Below are positions 12,583 through 25,790 of a stretch of DNA of 64,000 bases, piece by piece. A model generated the notes under the pieces. It saw only the letters and a list, made by a program, of their open reading frames with translations. It did not search any database and had not been told where the DNA came from. A program made the translations under genes and the position numbers. How positions within the stretch are numbered: the stretch's first letter is position 1; the number at the start of each line of letters is the position of its first letter. Source of the DNA: Piezodorus guildinii (Eukaryota; Arthropoda; Insecta; Hemiptera; Pentatomidae); assembly GCA_023052935.1 (NCBI GenBank), contig CM041294.1, forward strand, positions 25,934,641 through 25,998,640, read 5' to 3'.

Positions 12583-13140
12583 TTTTTTTTTTATTTTTAT
12601 TTTTTTTTTAATTCATTTATTGAAATTTACAACTGTATGTTCATACATCAAGTAAATAGGCTAAAATGATAATACACATGAAAAAAAACATGAAGAGAAA
12701 CTGCCCATTGGCAGCACTCTAGTAGTAAATCTACACAAGAAGGTCTCGAGGCCATCTTCTTTTCAGACGCCTCGGCGGATTGTCAGGAATTGAAGTGGAA
12801 GCAAGGATTGAAACTAGTGGATTAGAGTGGGAGTGGAGTTTTTCATGGAAGGAGTGATACCTGGTACAGGCCAAATCAGCAACATATGGAACATTAAGGT
12901 CTTTGTGGATGATTTTGTTGGTGACAAAGTAAGGAGCGTTAAGGATTTTGCGAAGGATTTTGGATTGTAAGGATTGGATACGGGAAGAGTTTGATGGTTT
13001 AGTAGAGCCCCAAAGCTCAACTCCGTAAGTCCAGATAGGCCTTATGATTGTCATGTAGATTAGTCTTTTTTAGTAAAGAGAGAAAGGTTAGAGCGTCTGT
13101 CAAGTAAATGTTGAAGTAACCGAAATCGGCTGTATATAAA
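12583..13140 (-). pseudogene. Jockey-like LINE, 3' end with reverse transcriptase C-terminus
   Basis: The minus strand encodes the C-terminal end of a jockey-type ORF2: RLLQHLLDRRSNLSLFTKK, then a one-base frameshift, then TIIRPIWTYGVELWGSTKPS and LNVPYVADLA to PPRRLKRRWPRDLLV. A 3' UTR and an A tail (T run at about 12583-12612 on plus) follow. This is the usual 5'-truncated dead-on-arrival copy. The frameshift makes it non-functional. Confidence 0.85.
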
Positions 13141-13787
13141 TAAACACACACTCAAGTCAACGCCAACGAAGAGTGAGTACCATTAGGTGAAGCAACAATT
13201 TTACTTTATCCAGAATGCTAGATCCAAGCTGTAAGAACCTTCTAAAATCTTGAAAAATTGTACTCAGCAATCATTAAAATTTGAAATACAATGTTGGTTT
13301 AATTACTAATAAAAAATCAAACATCAGTTATCGCCTGCGACTTAATGTGTCTGTGTAATGTGTGAGTGACAAGCTAAGACTTTGCAAATAGTTTTCATTT
13401 AGGTAATTTCAATTAATTTTGTAATGATATCTTGTGGACCTGTTGGAGTTCGTCCTCAGACCGCTTATTGGAATCTCCTGATATAGTCCAATTCCTTATT
13501 GCTTACTTTATCAGAACTTCTCGAATGATATATTGACCGCACCTTATATGTGCATTGAAGGAGCATGATTCCTCTTACATTTTATTTATAATTTAGTTAT
13601 AAAATATGACAAAAAACAATTTTATTTTATTGGTATTAATCATAACTAATTCCAAGCTTTGTGTTGGATAATGTTTTTTATTACATATTAGCATTCCAAT
13701 GATATTCCTAAACCTAAATTATTCCTACTCATATTTCTTGAAAAAGTTTTTTTAACCTGGAAATTGTTGATTTCTTTTATATTGTAG

Positions 13788-13986
13788 TGGATGTAATTAG
13801 TTGACCGTTGAGAATTACTGGAAGGAATTAGTCCGGGTGGCGGTCATTAAATGTAACAACTAAATAGTTTCAATTATTTATTGTTTGCCAACGTTTCGAC
13901 CCCCTTTGTGGGTCATCATCAGGGCGCATGGTGGGAGAATGGAAACAGTTTGACAGTGGACCTCCACCCGGACTAATTCCATCCAG
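13788..13986. mobile_element. 199-bp element with hammerhead-like motif and 14-bp TSD
   Basis: Perfect duplication CTTTTATATTGTAG at 13774-13787 and 13987-14000. The element starts TGGATGTAATTAGTTGACCG. Within it, CTGGAAGGAATTAGTCCGGG (13818) and an inverted copy (to 13986) form roughly 28-bp inverted repeats. The minus strand has CTGATGA (13922-13916), a GACCC..GGGTC stem, GAAACGTTGGC, then AATAAA. Variable-length TSDs point to retro-insertion. A relative lies at 54777. Confidence 0.8.
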
Positions 13987-14335
13987 CTTTTATATTGTAG
14001 TTCTAATTTTTTTTATTACTGGCAACTATAATATTATTTAAAACAAACATAATGAAAGGTACTAGGATGAAATTTGTAATTTAAGCCCTTGCCTACTTTT
14101 TCTATGAACATAAAACGTAACTAATATTATATAAAACTTATATAGCTATATAATAGGACATTAAACTAGACTGTGTAATTATATATACATATTTTGATTA
14201 TAAACCATAATAAGGGATTTTTTTGTGCAACTACTGTTATGATGTACTTTAGATGAGTTTATTTTGGTGGATAAGTTACCATAACGTACTTATGTTAAAC
14301 AAGTATTTCGCTTTTGTGTAATTTTTTTTTATTTT

Positions 14336-14462
14336 GAGCTAGACTTACCACATACATACACACTCAGACCTTATAAAACATGTGTTTTCATTGACAACTC
14401 GGATAACAAAATTTTTACATTTGCAATACTTCTACTATATGTTTCATTTACAAGTAGCTGGT
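14336..14462 (+). mobile_element. HINE/DINE-1-like element, old 3' end
   Basis: GACTTACCACATACATACACACTC, CAATACTTCTACTATATG and CATTTACAAGTAG are degraded forms of the family 3' end. Confidence 0.4.
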
Positions 14463-15133
14463 AGACAATAAAAATGCATTATGAAAACAAACAACTACAA
14501 ATTTTCTCTTTATTTTTTGTCAATTTCACAAAATAGTCTTATTATGTTCACAATTTGTAAATAAAGAAAGAGAATAAGATACTGAATCGACAGTTACTTT
14601 TCTAAAAAATTTAGATGATTAATTTAAAATTATTCATTTTTTAAAAAGTTTTTAAATTAACTTTTTTAATATGAACATTAAACTTTTTAATTAGAAATAA
14701 AACTGAGGATTCACTATTTATTGTCTAGGAATTAATATAATCCTAATGAATTTCCATTCATATTGATCTGTATTAATGTCCAAATTCGGTAACAAAAAAA
14801 CAACACTTATTTAAAAATGAAACAAAAGGTTTAAAAAGGAATCATATTTCACTATTTCTAATCTACATATTATATTATGCATAGTATAGTATAATAATAA
14901 AAACTTATTATACATTATTTTATCTTAAAATAGTACCAGGTTTTTTTAGGATTTCAGTATATTATGTTATGTTTTGTTTATAAAATGTATGAAATTGCCC
15001 TCTTAGGGTTGACACACAGTATACCGAATCCATCTGAAATCAATGAAGTTATTTTTTCTGTTAATGCATTGTGATATTACAGAACTATAATATTTGAGTA
15101 TGATAGTGTTCTTTAGATGCTTCTTTGACCATA

Positions 15134-18100
15134 TCACTCTAGAAAGAAACCAAGATCTGACATAGTCTTATCTATCCAGGGTCGAGCATAGGCTACATTT
15201 GCGTATACTGCTGGAATGTCATCTCCACAACCGATTCCCCAAGCAACTAAGCCAGTAACTTCGTATGTTCCTGGTTTATCTTTGATTGGGCAAACTAAAG
15301 GACTTCCCCCATCCCCCTGTATAAAAAAAAAAAAAAAGAAGAAGAAAATTAGATGATAATAGCAAGTTTTTATTGTCAAATAATTGTTGGTTATTAATTA
15401 TTATGAGGACATTAATCAATATCTAATTTATCTTCCTTCAATTAAGATTAAGGAGAAAATTATTTCACAAAGAATAATTTTTATTATAATAATGTGGTGT
15501 AATCCTTCCATAAAAAATGTTATAGAAATCAAATCACCAAAAGATTCTGATAAATGAGTTACTTCCATGAGAAGATATTTTTAAATCATTGGGAGTTGTA
15601 ATTGTAAGGATTTGGATGCAATGTCTGCACAATTTTATGTTTTGTTACGAGATAAGCCAGATAGCCAAATGATTCAAATTTATTCTTAAATTAGATTGCC
15701 TCATTAAATTCGTTAGGCTTATGATTGTTAGAATATTTTTGATAAAGCTTTAAGCATGTCAATAGGTTCACTGAAAGAATGGTTATTCTTTCAGTGCATG
15801 CACATCAAACTTAATAGGCCAATGTTATTAGTGAGACATTGGATTTACTTTCATAGTATGTTAGCATTGCTTGCCATCCTAGCTGACTTTTCCAAAAAAA
15901 AAAAATGAACCAAATTTGTAATGTATTAAAAATGTATGTTATTTTGTAGTTATCCTCTTGTATGCCAATTATAATTAAATTTAAGTTACAATTTGCACAA
16001 TGCAAAAAATTAGACAAAGGAGCCAACTCTTAGATTCCTTCCTCCCATCCTAGTAAATCTTGTAAATTTCTGTGGTCTATCAAATCTCTTCAATACCATC
16101 TTGTCCTTCCTTTTTGAACGATAACTTCTGCGAGATTAGGTGCAGATCCCATGCCTCGCAAAGAGTCATAATTCAGTCGGATTCATTTATCTAGAATTCA
16201 TTTATGAATTTATCTAGAAATACTGAAAACAATAAAAACAAAGTATACTTGTTATGAATATGAATCAAATATTAGGACTTAGGAACTTCTTAAAAAGAGT
16301 GTTGTCCTGAATATTCTTGATAGTACTTTTATTTAGATCTTGTTGACATTTCATAACTGGAACTAATTGCTCACACTGATAAGTTCTTCTAAATATCGAA
16401 AAAAAGAAGTGAGAAAAGAGGAATTTTCCATGCTTTTGAATAAATGTAAAAATAGTGTTGTTTCATATTGCATAAATAAATTATGAGTTGATACATTTTG
16501 GAGTAATGTCGTAAACTGCCTCCATTAATATGTTTTTTTTTTTAGTCTGTCAATATGAGATGCCATTGCTTTATGGAGACCTTGCTTCTATCAGTCTATA
16601 TGATTCTTGAATTGGTGAAGTATTGACTTTTTCTTAATAGACTTTATCTGGAAACGGGTTCTTGGTGGTTCAAACATTTCTGGGCAATAGGAGGTATAAA
16701 GAGGCAGGTTATCCTTACTGTTGATTTAGAATTTATACTGATTATTCCATGGCATTGACTTTGGCTTGATATCCCTAAGACTAGATCTCTGCGACCAACC
16801 AATCATGTCACTATTCCATCACGTACAATGATATAAGAAGAGTTACTAAGTTATAAGTGGATACTTATACATGGCTTTAATAAATGGTTACTAGAAAAAA
16901 ATCATATAGGAAAATTGAAATTCAATAATTGAAGTTAAAAAAAAATAAAACAATGACTGTTTATGTTTAAATTACCTTACAAGTATCTTTTCCTCTAACC
17001 CCTCCAGCACAAACAAAGCTTTCATGTAACCTGAAGTACCTGCCAAGCCTGGTTTTACGAAGCCTATAGGTGCACTGATCCTGAGGTACTATTGGTTGAT
17101 CAATCTTCTTCAGAATTACTTGATAATTGCCCATTTTACCTTCATCAAAATCACTTGATTATTTGAGTTGACAGAATAATTTGATAAATATGACATATAA
17201 AAACTGTTGAAAAGCCAACCATTTTTGGAGAAGGTATAACTTTAATAAATAAATAAGTTTATTGAGTCCCATCTTAATATCATGGAAAGGACAGACTTTT
17301 AAATTACTTCACAAAATAATTTTTCAACTTTTGTTTGACTTTGTTGACACAAAATTTTATTTACTATTATTGAGCCAAGTTACGTTTTGTGCATTACCAT
17401 TCAGTTTTAATTGGGCTTCAACCTAGACTGACTACTAATTAGGAAGCCTCTCATTGAACAAAGTGTTTGAAAATCAATGAATAGGCAGACCTATTTTCAA
17501 TTATCTCATTAAATATTTATTGTTAAAAATCTGTTTAAGACTCCCTCCTAAAAAATGGAAAGCTAACTAAAAAATGTTAAGAAAAACTTACAAAACCTAC
17601 TTCAGACCAATATTGGAATATGGAAGGGAAGTGACAATCACCTCCAATTCTACAGCTGCACATGGGATAAGCCATGTTCAAAATACTACTCTAAGAATGG
17701 TGACTAGTACTGCTAAATCCACCTCAGTAGTTGCCTTATGGAGGTCCAAACCAAAATGGATTCCCCTCAGGTTTGTTGAAATAAAAATATAATGTGTTTC
17801 TAGGAACCTCCTAGAAGGATATACGAGTGTAAGTGATATTGGGACAATTGCCAACAAGCTTATCACAGGATCAAAACTAAAACTTAACCTTTGACATCCC
17901 ATTGGAAATTATTTGAGAAATACTGTCTGACAACATGCCAAACAAAACTACCAAGATTTTTTAAACCATCTACTAATAGTTGCATGTAATATAAAATTTC
18001 ATTAACTGACAAAACATAAAGCAGGCCACACTCCAGACCATACTTAAAGATTACTCAGAACATGAGCTGGGTATTATTGCCATATCTTCCAGGGGCACCT

Positions 18101-21100
18101 TACAGTTGGCGCTCCACAAAGCAACTATTACAGGGATATTGGCACAATCCAAGTTGCTAGGATATTCTCCCAAAAAAAGCAGCATTCTTTGTTGTTTCAC
18201 AAGCAGCCATGTGAAATCTGACATGCAATTTGTTAGTTGACTTCAGAAGAACCTTGGAGTACAGACAAAATCTGAATGACCTAGGTTGTCTAGGATGGTA
18301 GTTTAAATTTTTGTGGATTCCTAGTCGCGTTAATTTTCTCATAAATGAAATGGCTAACAAATTAGCAAAGTAGAGGGTATTTATAAACTCTGCCGGTTAA
18401 AAGTTTGAGACCATGTGGTCAACATCAATAAATTATGAATAACTTCTATGAAAACCAAAATAAAAAATATATATCTTATTATTATTTGTATATACAAACA
18501 AATGGAACAATGGATACAGATCAATTAAGAAATTGGCATAAATCACAAGGAGATGGGGAAGACGTTGCCTAAAAAGATGCTTAACTATACTGGTCAGTAC
18601 AAACACAAAGTCATTCATTCAACAGCCAAGAGTGGGTGTTGGATAATAAATAAATTATTAATAACATTTTTTTTTTTTGTAAGAGTACAATGAATTAAGT
18701 GGTTGGGCCACGTAATCCGAATGAGTGAAGAAAGGACAGTGAGAAGAACGTGCTATGGAAATTACGACCGAAGGAGGCCTCTTGGAAGACTGAAGGACAG
18801 TGTCTGCGAGGATCTGAAGAAAGCAGGAGTATCTGTGAGGCTTGCTACTGATAGGTAGGACTGGAAAAAAATGGTTAAGCTGGGCAGGGACATAATTCCT
18901 CACAGATTTTATATTTGATCACTAAATTGGCTTACTATTTCTCTTTTTGAATAGTTAGCTACTCATTAATCTTCTAGGGAATGTGAAAATTCCATATGAG
19001 AACTGAAGATATTAAAAATGTTTCTTTTGAGTACTATATTTCTAATTTCATTAGCAATGGAGTTACACTGTATCCCTGAGATATATGATATAAGAAATAT
19101 AGGAAGTAAAATAAATGAAAAACAAAACATAAAAAATTGGGGAAATATTTATATTTTAAAATACTTGGTCTTATTATGTGAATTCAAAGGCATTTATAGC
19201 TCTGGTGCACTTTTACTTATTCTATCGGTACTTTGGTTCAAACTTATTATGTATATATGTATTATGTGTATATATCAATTATTTATTAAGTCAGGTTTTA
19301 AATTGGTGAAGTTTTCTAAAAATTAAATCAAAACAATCAAACTTTTTTGTTTTAATTTGTATGATTATCTTGTTGTTTTTTCCCCCTGTCTTATAGTTGT
19401 AAGCTAGCTTATTCTCTGATTTTTTTAAAAATAATTAAGAAAAATATTTACCAAATTGGTCTTTTCCCCACCCGCTGGCATAACATTCTTTGCTGAGTGG
19501 TACGACGCCTGGAGAAGGTAGGCAAACTGTGTCTACATTTTCAGCAAACTCGAACGGTTTATCGAGCACTAGCAAAGCAAAGTCATTCCATAAATTCCCT
19601 CTGAAAAATCCAGGATAGATGATTTTTCGAACAACTTTCCTGTCCTGATGAGGAAAAATTTCATTTGTTCTTTGAGTATCCCATTCTCCTGCTCGAACTC
19701 TTATCTCCTGATCATCTTTTATACTACAAATAAGTTTTATCTCCAGTTACTTCATCAGATTTGATTATCCTTTTAGTTTTTTTTCCAAATCAGCTAATTG
19801 CTTACAAGTACATAATTATTATTAAACAAAATGCTTATATATTATTCAGATTAAATATTTTTCTATTAATTTATTCTTGATAACTTTTCATAAAAATAAA
19901 TCAACTTTAATGATATAGATGTTACAGGAATGCTTACTTGCTGACACAATGAGCTGCTGTTAAAACTACACTTTCATGGATAAGTGCTCCTCCACATTGA
20001 TAGATCATTAAATCTGAGCAATTGTTAGCATTACTTCGTTTCAGCAGTGCCACCTAATAAAAAAATTTCACATAAAAAAACAAAAACAATTAAATGTTCA
20101 TTTCTTTCACTTACTGAGTTTTTTGCTATTAAAATCACAGTAATAATGGGACAAGTGAACTTCTTGTACCATTGCATCTGGATTTGATCCCATCATTGCA
20201 TTTGAACTTGACTAATGTCAATGTTACATTGTTTTATAAATACCATTTAATTAAATTGCTTTTCTTACCATTTTTCTTGTACCAATAGTACTCACCTTTA
20301 CATGTTAAGCCTGCATTATTTATTCAAGGTGGTAATGAAAGCCTATACTTTCTAGACTAATTCAAAATGAGTCCTTTTTCTTCAATGATTAACTTCATAT
20401 TCTTTTTAAAAAAATAAGGTAATATATTTCGTGATCTAGCTGACCACAATGTGTAGAATGCTATATTTTAAAGTACTGAGTAGTTTTTTCAAAATTTATT
20501 CATTTATATCTCATATCTTAATTTATATTTTATTGAATTACTTGTTTTATATGATACTATTTAATAAAATGATCACCATCCAAGGAAATTCACCAAATTG
20601 TGCTTCATGGTCTACATCTCCTACTATTCTGAAGCCTACACCATCAGGATTGCGTTGGCCGCACCCTTTCCTTTTTTTACGTATAATCTTACTAGGGGCA
20701 TCTCTTGGTTCTTTACAACATTTTTCCATAAAATCTTCACAAACTCCTCTCATTCTGTAATCATTGTGTAAAAATGAATCCCCAGGGAATGAATTGATAA
20801 ATTTCTGAAAATAGTTGTCCTGCCTTAAGTAGATCTTGATTATTTTCCAGATTTTCTGTTACTGTGGTAACTTTCTTTTCCCTTCATACCGTGAAATGAT
20901 TTAGACAGAAGACTTGGAAGATTATTACTAAACACATAAGGCAGGAGAACCATTTTCTTGTTTAGCAACTTACTCTCTGGATTACAGATTTTTAGTTTAT
21001 ATTATTAATAATTGGTTGAATTGTGTTATATATTAGAGACATAAATATGCTATAATATTCATATATTTATACATTTAGAAGTATTTTCCATTTATTAATA

Positions 21101-22975
21101 TTTTAGTGATCTAAGCATTAATCTTAAAGTGTATACATAACTGTTAAATCTGCCTGTTTACAAAATAAGTTATTGAAATGATTTAGGATTTACGTGCTGT
21201 GGCTGAAATGTTAAATGTTACATAGTTTTGAATTTTTGAGGCATTTTATTTCTTAAATTTAGTTCAATCTTAAAAAAACATTAAGAACCATATTTTTTTT
21301 TTTCCCATGTATTATAGAACACATCTGCACAAATATTGATGGATGTTTTAAAACATTGATTGGAACTCCATTGTAATCACAATTACAACTTATTTGTTAA
21401 CATTTATTTTGTACATCAATTGTTTTTATTGTTGGTAAAAATATTAAGAACCATTGTATAACTGCAATTCAATGCTCATCTTTATGTTTAGTTTACAGTA
21501 CATGAACTGATTAATACTGTTTTTCTTACTATATATTACTTTTATCAAGCCAAACTTTAATTACATAAAATAATGGATTTAAAAAAAAAAAAGAAAAAAA
21601 TATAGCAATATTTCTTTTATTTTAAAACTCAATTCATATTTTTTTCTCCACAGACTGACTCCATAGGAAACCTAAAGTCGTAAGTAGTATACTCAACTGG
21701 AATTAGCATTCCTGTAATTTTTCTGATATTATTTTTACTGAAGATAAACAAATAACTGATAGAATTAATATCTTATGTTTATGTTATGCAACAAAATATC
21801 ATTGGTTGACTGTATATGAAAACATATATAAACATAATTTATAGCTCATTATTATCATATTGGCATGGTATAGTGGATCAAGCACTAGTTTACTGACCTC
21901 CGGGTCCTGGCTACGACCATGGGATACTGAGAATCTCCTGGGGCATACTCTGTATCTATAAAGTGGATACCCAAAAATCGGACAAAAAGACCTGGAGACT
22001 GAGCTCACCTCATTGCAAAATCATTGGCCCAGAAACTACACAAAATGTACATGAACTGAACTCAAGACCCTTCACCAGTTGTAGAGGTACAGCCTTTATT
22101 CTTTTATCATTTAGCTCCTTAAACACACCCATAGATTTCTCTACTAACAAATCAGGTACAAAATAAGATAGAAGAGTTATGCATTCATTATAAAGCAAAA
22201 CAACACAATTCAAGAGTTTAGTCAAACCTCTGCCTGAAAAAATTTTATTTCATGAAAATTGTGGTTGAAAGTTTTTAATTATTAAGATTTAGATGACAAA
22301 ATATTTTTATTAAGATTTTATTTCATAAACTAAATAATAGTGATATATTCTGATGGTCTAAAATTTAATCTGCAAGCATCTAAAGGTATACTGAAGCAGC
22401 TCTGGATTTGGTGCGGGATGAAAGTGTGGTCCAAATCCAAAAAATATGATAATTAAAGGCTGTGAGGATCTATTGGAAAGCATCCATATTCAATTAAGAG
22501 AACATGTAAGAAGGAATCTTGATCATTCTAAGACGCAATCATTGAATGTTCATTGTATGTTGCACGGACATCTTATTTAGGCAGTCTTAACCTTGTATTA
22601 GTAAAAAAAAGAAAAGAACTGTTGAGTTGTAATAATTGAATGAATGTTATATGGATACTGATACCAATCATGGAACCCAGGAGGTCATGTAATTTTATGA
22701 ACAATGTAGCTGATAATTCAGCATGAATTTTTAACACAAATTTACCTGATATCTAATATTCCCGTACCATCAGTGATGATGGTCTCATTTGAACAGAGGT
22801 AGTAAGGAACACAAGTGCACTCTTCCCCATCCTCATCAACTGCCCCTCTAGTTCTCAGTTTGCTACCTGAATTTTCTGGTTCTTTTCCAAGCACACATCC
22901 TATTAAGGAGTCCAAGTCTACTTGTGATCTAGTTAAGTTTACTAAAAAGCATAATAGTAGAATCCTTACAATCAT
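15134..22975 (-). CDS. CLIP-domain serine protease homologue A (phenoloxidase-activating factor 2-like)
   Basis: Six coding exons (transcript order): 22975-22746, 20754-20577, 20053-19938, 19723-19452, 17139-16976, 15316-15134. They join in frame to 380 aa with GT-AG introns. The start is the ATG just after an AG acceptor (TTTTAG/GCA-ATG), so a 5'-UTR exon must lie upstream. Seen: signal peptide 1-17; CLIP domain Cys53, 55, 61, 82, 89, 90 with CVPYYLC; linker with RKKR at 102-105; GCGQRN-GVGFRI; S1 domain with catalytic His171 (TAAHC) and Asp222 (NDFALL). The S1-pocket Asp is kept (KDTC), but the Ser position is Gly323 (GDGGSPL). Family knowledge: such secreted haemolymph SPHs cannot cleave peptides and act as cofactors in prophenoloxidase activation. 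Odd: extra Cys27 and Cys148, absent from the paralogues. Intron 4 (2.3 kb) contains two LINE relics. Function is inferred from family. Confidence 0.9.
17574..18385 (+). pseudogene. LINE relic with RT C-terminus and RNase H remnant, in SPH-A intron 4
   Basis: [18 protein letters not shown] is the RT thumb-region signature of jockey/I-type LINEs. About 500 bp downstream, [25 protein letters not shown] sequence matches the RNase H motif WxPxHxGxxGNExADxLAK, with the His and Gly positions changed. Stops and frameshifts interrupt the part between. It lies antisense to the host gene. Confidence 0.75.
18680..18925 (+). pseudogene. LINE endonuclease-RT C-terminal fragment, in SPH-A intron 4
   Basis: Plus-strand translation gives [38 protein letters not shown], then one stop and [11 protein letters not shown]. 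This fits the C-terminal pattern WLGHVxRM ... GRPxxxWxDxVxxDL ... DRxxW of RTE/CR1-like LINEs. Decayed. Confidence 0.75.
21858..22100 (+). mobile_element. SINE family 1, diverged copy in SPH-A intron 1
   Basis: Shares the head (GGCATGGTATAGTGGATCAA) and body (CTATAAAGTGGATACCC, CTGGAGACTGAGCT, CACCTCATTGCA, CAAGACCCTTCA) of the 5194 copy. Box B is degraded. No clear TSD. Confidence 0.8.
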
Positions 22976-23859
22976 TGCCTAAAATTGCAGAAAATGAAAG
23001 AGTTATTTTCCATGATTAAATTTTACTTTCAATTAATACAAAAATATAATTAATTCAGAATTGTTATTAAGTAGATTGTTTTTGGTTGATAAATTTTAAT
23101 GGTAGTTTTTTTTTATATACTAGATCCCTCTTCTCTTACTAATTTTCTCTGGTCTGTTATAAGTTTTTATGCCATTTAAATGGTTGATTGAGTAAAAATA
23201 ACTGATCCAAGAGGTGGAATGAAGTTTATTTTCCTCACACATAAAGTTTCTTTCTAAATACACTCCATTATGTTCTATAAATAGTTGAATGAAAAAGAAC
23301 TTTATTCTGGGACTAAGTCCCTTGAGAATAATACACATAAAATAAATTAAAAACATTACTAAACTTTAAGTTTTGTCACATACATGACTGTGACAACAAT
23401 TCACACACAAAATAACAATATTTGGTAGGCAATAATAAAATTGATGTTGACAAATTTTCCTTGAAAACAAATTATATGCTTCTTAGAAGGGTTTGAAATT
23501 AAATTGATTAAAGAAAACAGGCAACTAATCTATTTATGAATAGTGAAAAGAAAATGTTTTTACAAGGCAGATTCAAATCATTGTGGCATAATCCCTCATT
23601 ATCAGGCAGCACTATGAAGTGGAGCCAGTTTCAAACCCAGCCTGGACATGTTTAATTTTATTTTGTGGTGACCCACACAATCTGATATTGTCAACACACG
23701 CCGATTACATGCCTTGATTGATAAAATCAATTTAAGAACTAGAAGATAAAGTTAGATTTGAAAAAAGTTTAAGGAATTATTCTGAGTTTTGTTGGAAACA
23801 TATATTTTGGATTAAATGGCATAACAATGTGAAATTGTTATTTACAATAATCACTTAAG
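22976..23859. other. Upstream region of SPH-A
   Basis: Contains the 3' end of a 5'-UTR intron (acceptor TTTTAG just before the ATG). The first, non-coding exon and promoter were not located. Confidence 0.4.
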
Positions 23860-24300
23860 TTATGCCCTTTTATTCACTTTGCATTCCCTTCACAACTTTG
23901 TATATTAGATAACATTTTTTCTAAAATCTTTAGCTTCCCAATGGTACCTCTATATCACTATTCTTAAGTTTGAAAAAATAAAATTAATCTAAAAAAATAA
24001 TTTCCTCTTTTCTTCTTTAGTTAGCTATCACATTCGTCCAAATTGTATATTTAGCTGTTTTTTTATGAGTGGTAATAATGATATGGTTATTTTTTAGGAA
24101 TCTAAAAAATTAAAGGTATCTTACAGGAAGAAAATTTTTAAATTTGGCATTTAAGCTCTGCCAGACTGTTTCAATCAGAATAAAACTAACATGATATTAA
24201 AGTCCCTTAAATTTTTCATCAACATAAGGAGTTTAATCAAAATTATTGTAGCCGTTTTTGAGGAAATCAAAAATGTGCGAAATGCACTAGTTCAGGCACC
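23860..24300 (+). mobile_element. HINE/DINE-1-like element, internal fragment
   Basis: TCTAAAATCTTTAGCTTCCC, CATTTAAGCTCTGCCAGACTG, CATGATATTAAAGTCCCTTA and GAGTTTAATCAAAATTATTG match the family interior. Neither end is present. Confidence 0.6.
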
Positions 24301-24981
24301 AGATGTTGACTACTTCATCGAGTATACATCTAGAAATATTAAAAAAAAAAAAAATTGTACCATAATTATTACAAAAATGCATTTCTTGCAGTCTTAAAGC
24401 TCTTACTAAGCAGCTAATTAATTTGATTAAGTGATCAATTACATCCGAATTTCTAGCCTATCAAACATACGATTAGTTTTGGTTTTAAATAATCTGTTAT
24501 ATTTCAAAAATGACAAAAATAAATTTCTTGTGGATTAGAAACCATTACTACTAACTGCCAGAAGAGCAAACGTCCAGCGAAACCTTGTGGCGGCCCACAC
24601 GTTAATAGTGTGACTATTGACCACAATGACTATGACCACACCTTGGTGGACTATTTCAGTGCAAATTGACTTAAAATAAGACTAGATTGCGTCGATAATA
24701 ATTATATTATACGATTTAGTTCATTTATGATTTAAATGTAAAATATCTAGGATTTTGTGATTTCTTCTGCAATAAGTAGGCCTTTTATTATTCATAAAAA
24801 ATAAATTATAAAGAACGAAAACTTATTGCAATAAATTTAAAAACTAAAATTCATGAAAGCTGTAGTTTTTAACACATTTATTGCTAGGAGTTTTAATCAG
24901 ATCTCGTTTATCTTGTTCATTCATAAAATACATAGTTGAAGCATCGGATATATTCATATATTAAATAAAGTACCAGCATTT

Positions 24982-25062
24982 ATGTTTGTTTGTTCTTATA
25001 ACGCCACTTTTATAAAACTGTGGCTGATCGGACAATGATACAGTGGGAGTCCTAAAATTTTT
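24982..25062 (-). mobile_element. SINE family 2, 3'-end fragment
   Basis: Complement of the family 3' end: ACGCCACTTTTATAA, TGTGGCTGATCGGACAATGA, CAGTGGGAGTCCTAAAATTT. Confidence 0.7.
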
Positions 25063-25112
25063 AAATTAATTTTAACTATATAAAAAATTATTTTCAAGAA
25101 GCCACCGGAACC

Positions 25113-25790
25113 TTTTTTTTAATTTATTTTTTTATTTAAAAATTTTTTTTTTTTTTAATTATGCCTTCCCATTTCTACTTCCACCATAAGGGATCTGGCA
25201 GCCCAGTACCACTCCGATCTGGATGGGGTTTCACCTCTTATGTTTTGTAATCGGGGGCGCTGCATCCATTTCACTATTTGCATGACAAAGGCAGCAAAGT
25301 GGAGACCCTACTACTTCGATCAGATGCAAGTGTTTTGCGAGGTAGTCATGGCCGGTAATCATTCTGAACTGTGCAACAGCATCTTTTCTCTTCAAATCTA
25401 ATGGTATTCTTTCTTCTTCTATAGGGAGTTTGGCTCAATGCTTGTTGATCGAACTGAGCCTTTGGGAGTCCGTTAGTAGAGCATGATATGCCCTCTTAAC
25501 TTCATCCCTAGCTCTAAGGTAGGAAATTCAATTGTCCAACTGTTCCGAAGCTGCACCTTCTTTTGCAAGCTTGTCGGCTACTTCATTTCCATGGATACCA
25601 CAGTGGCCGGGTACCCATTGGAAAACCACCTGCCTACCTTGTTGAAGCAGCAGCTCAATTTTTAATTGGCAGTTCACAACGTCATTTTCTTGAGATGCAT
25701 TTGGCTGTGTAGCTGCTATGATGGCCGCCTGTGAATCCACAAACAACACAATTCTCTTTGCATCTATATTTATGAGAGAGAACCTTTTGT
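25113..25790 (-). pseudogene. LINE relic: RNase H domain and C-terminal tail
   Basis: A 73-codon open frame holds FVDSQAAIIA and VFQWVPGHCGIHGNEVADKL, with RNase H residues including the terminal His and Asp. A decayed AVAQFRMITGHDYLAKHLH region and C-terminal Cys motif (SPLCCLC) follow towards lower coordinates. A T-rich stretch at 25113-25158 fits the A tail. The RNase H part is well kept; the RT is missing. Confidence 0.85.

Noticed and set aside
18658..18903. 81-codon minus ORF
   Set aside because: Shadow of the plus-strand LINE C-terminal relic.
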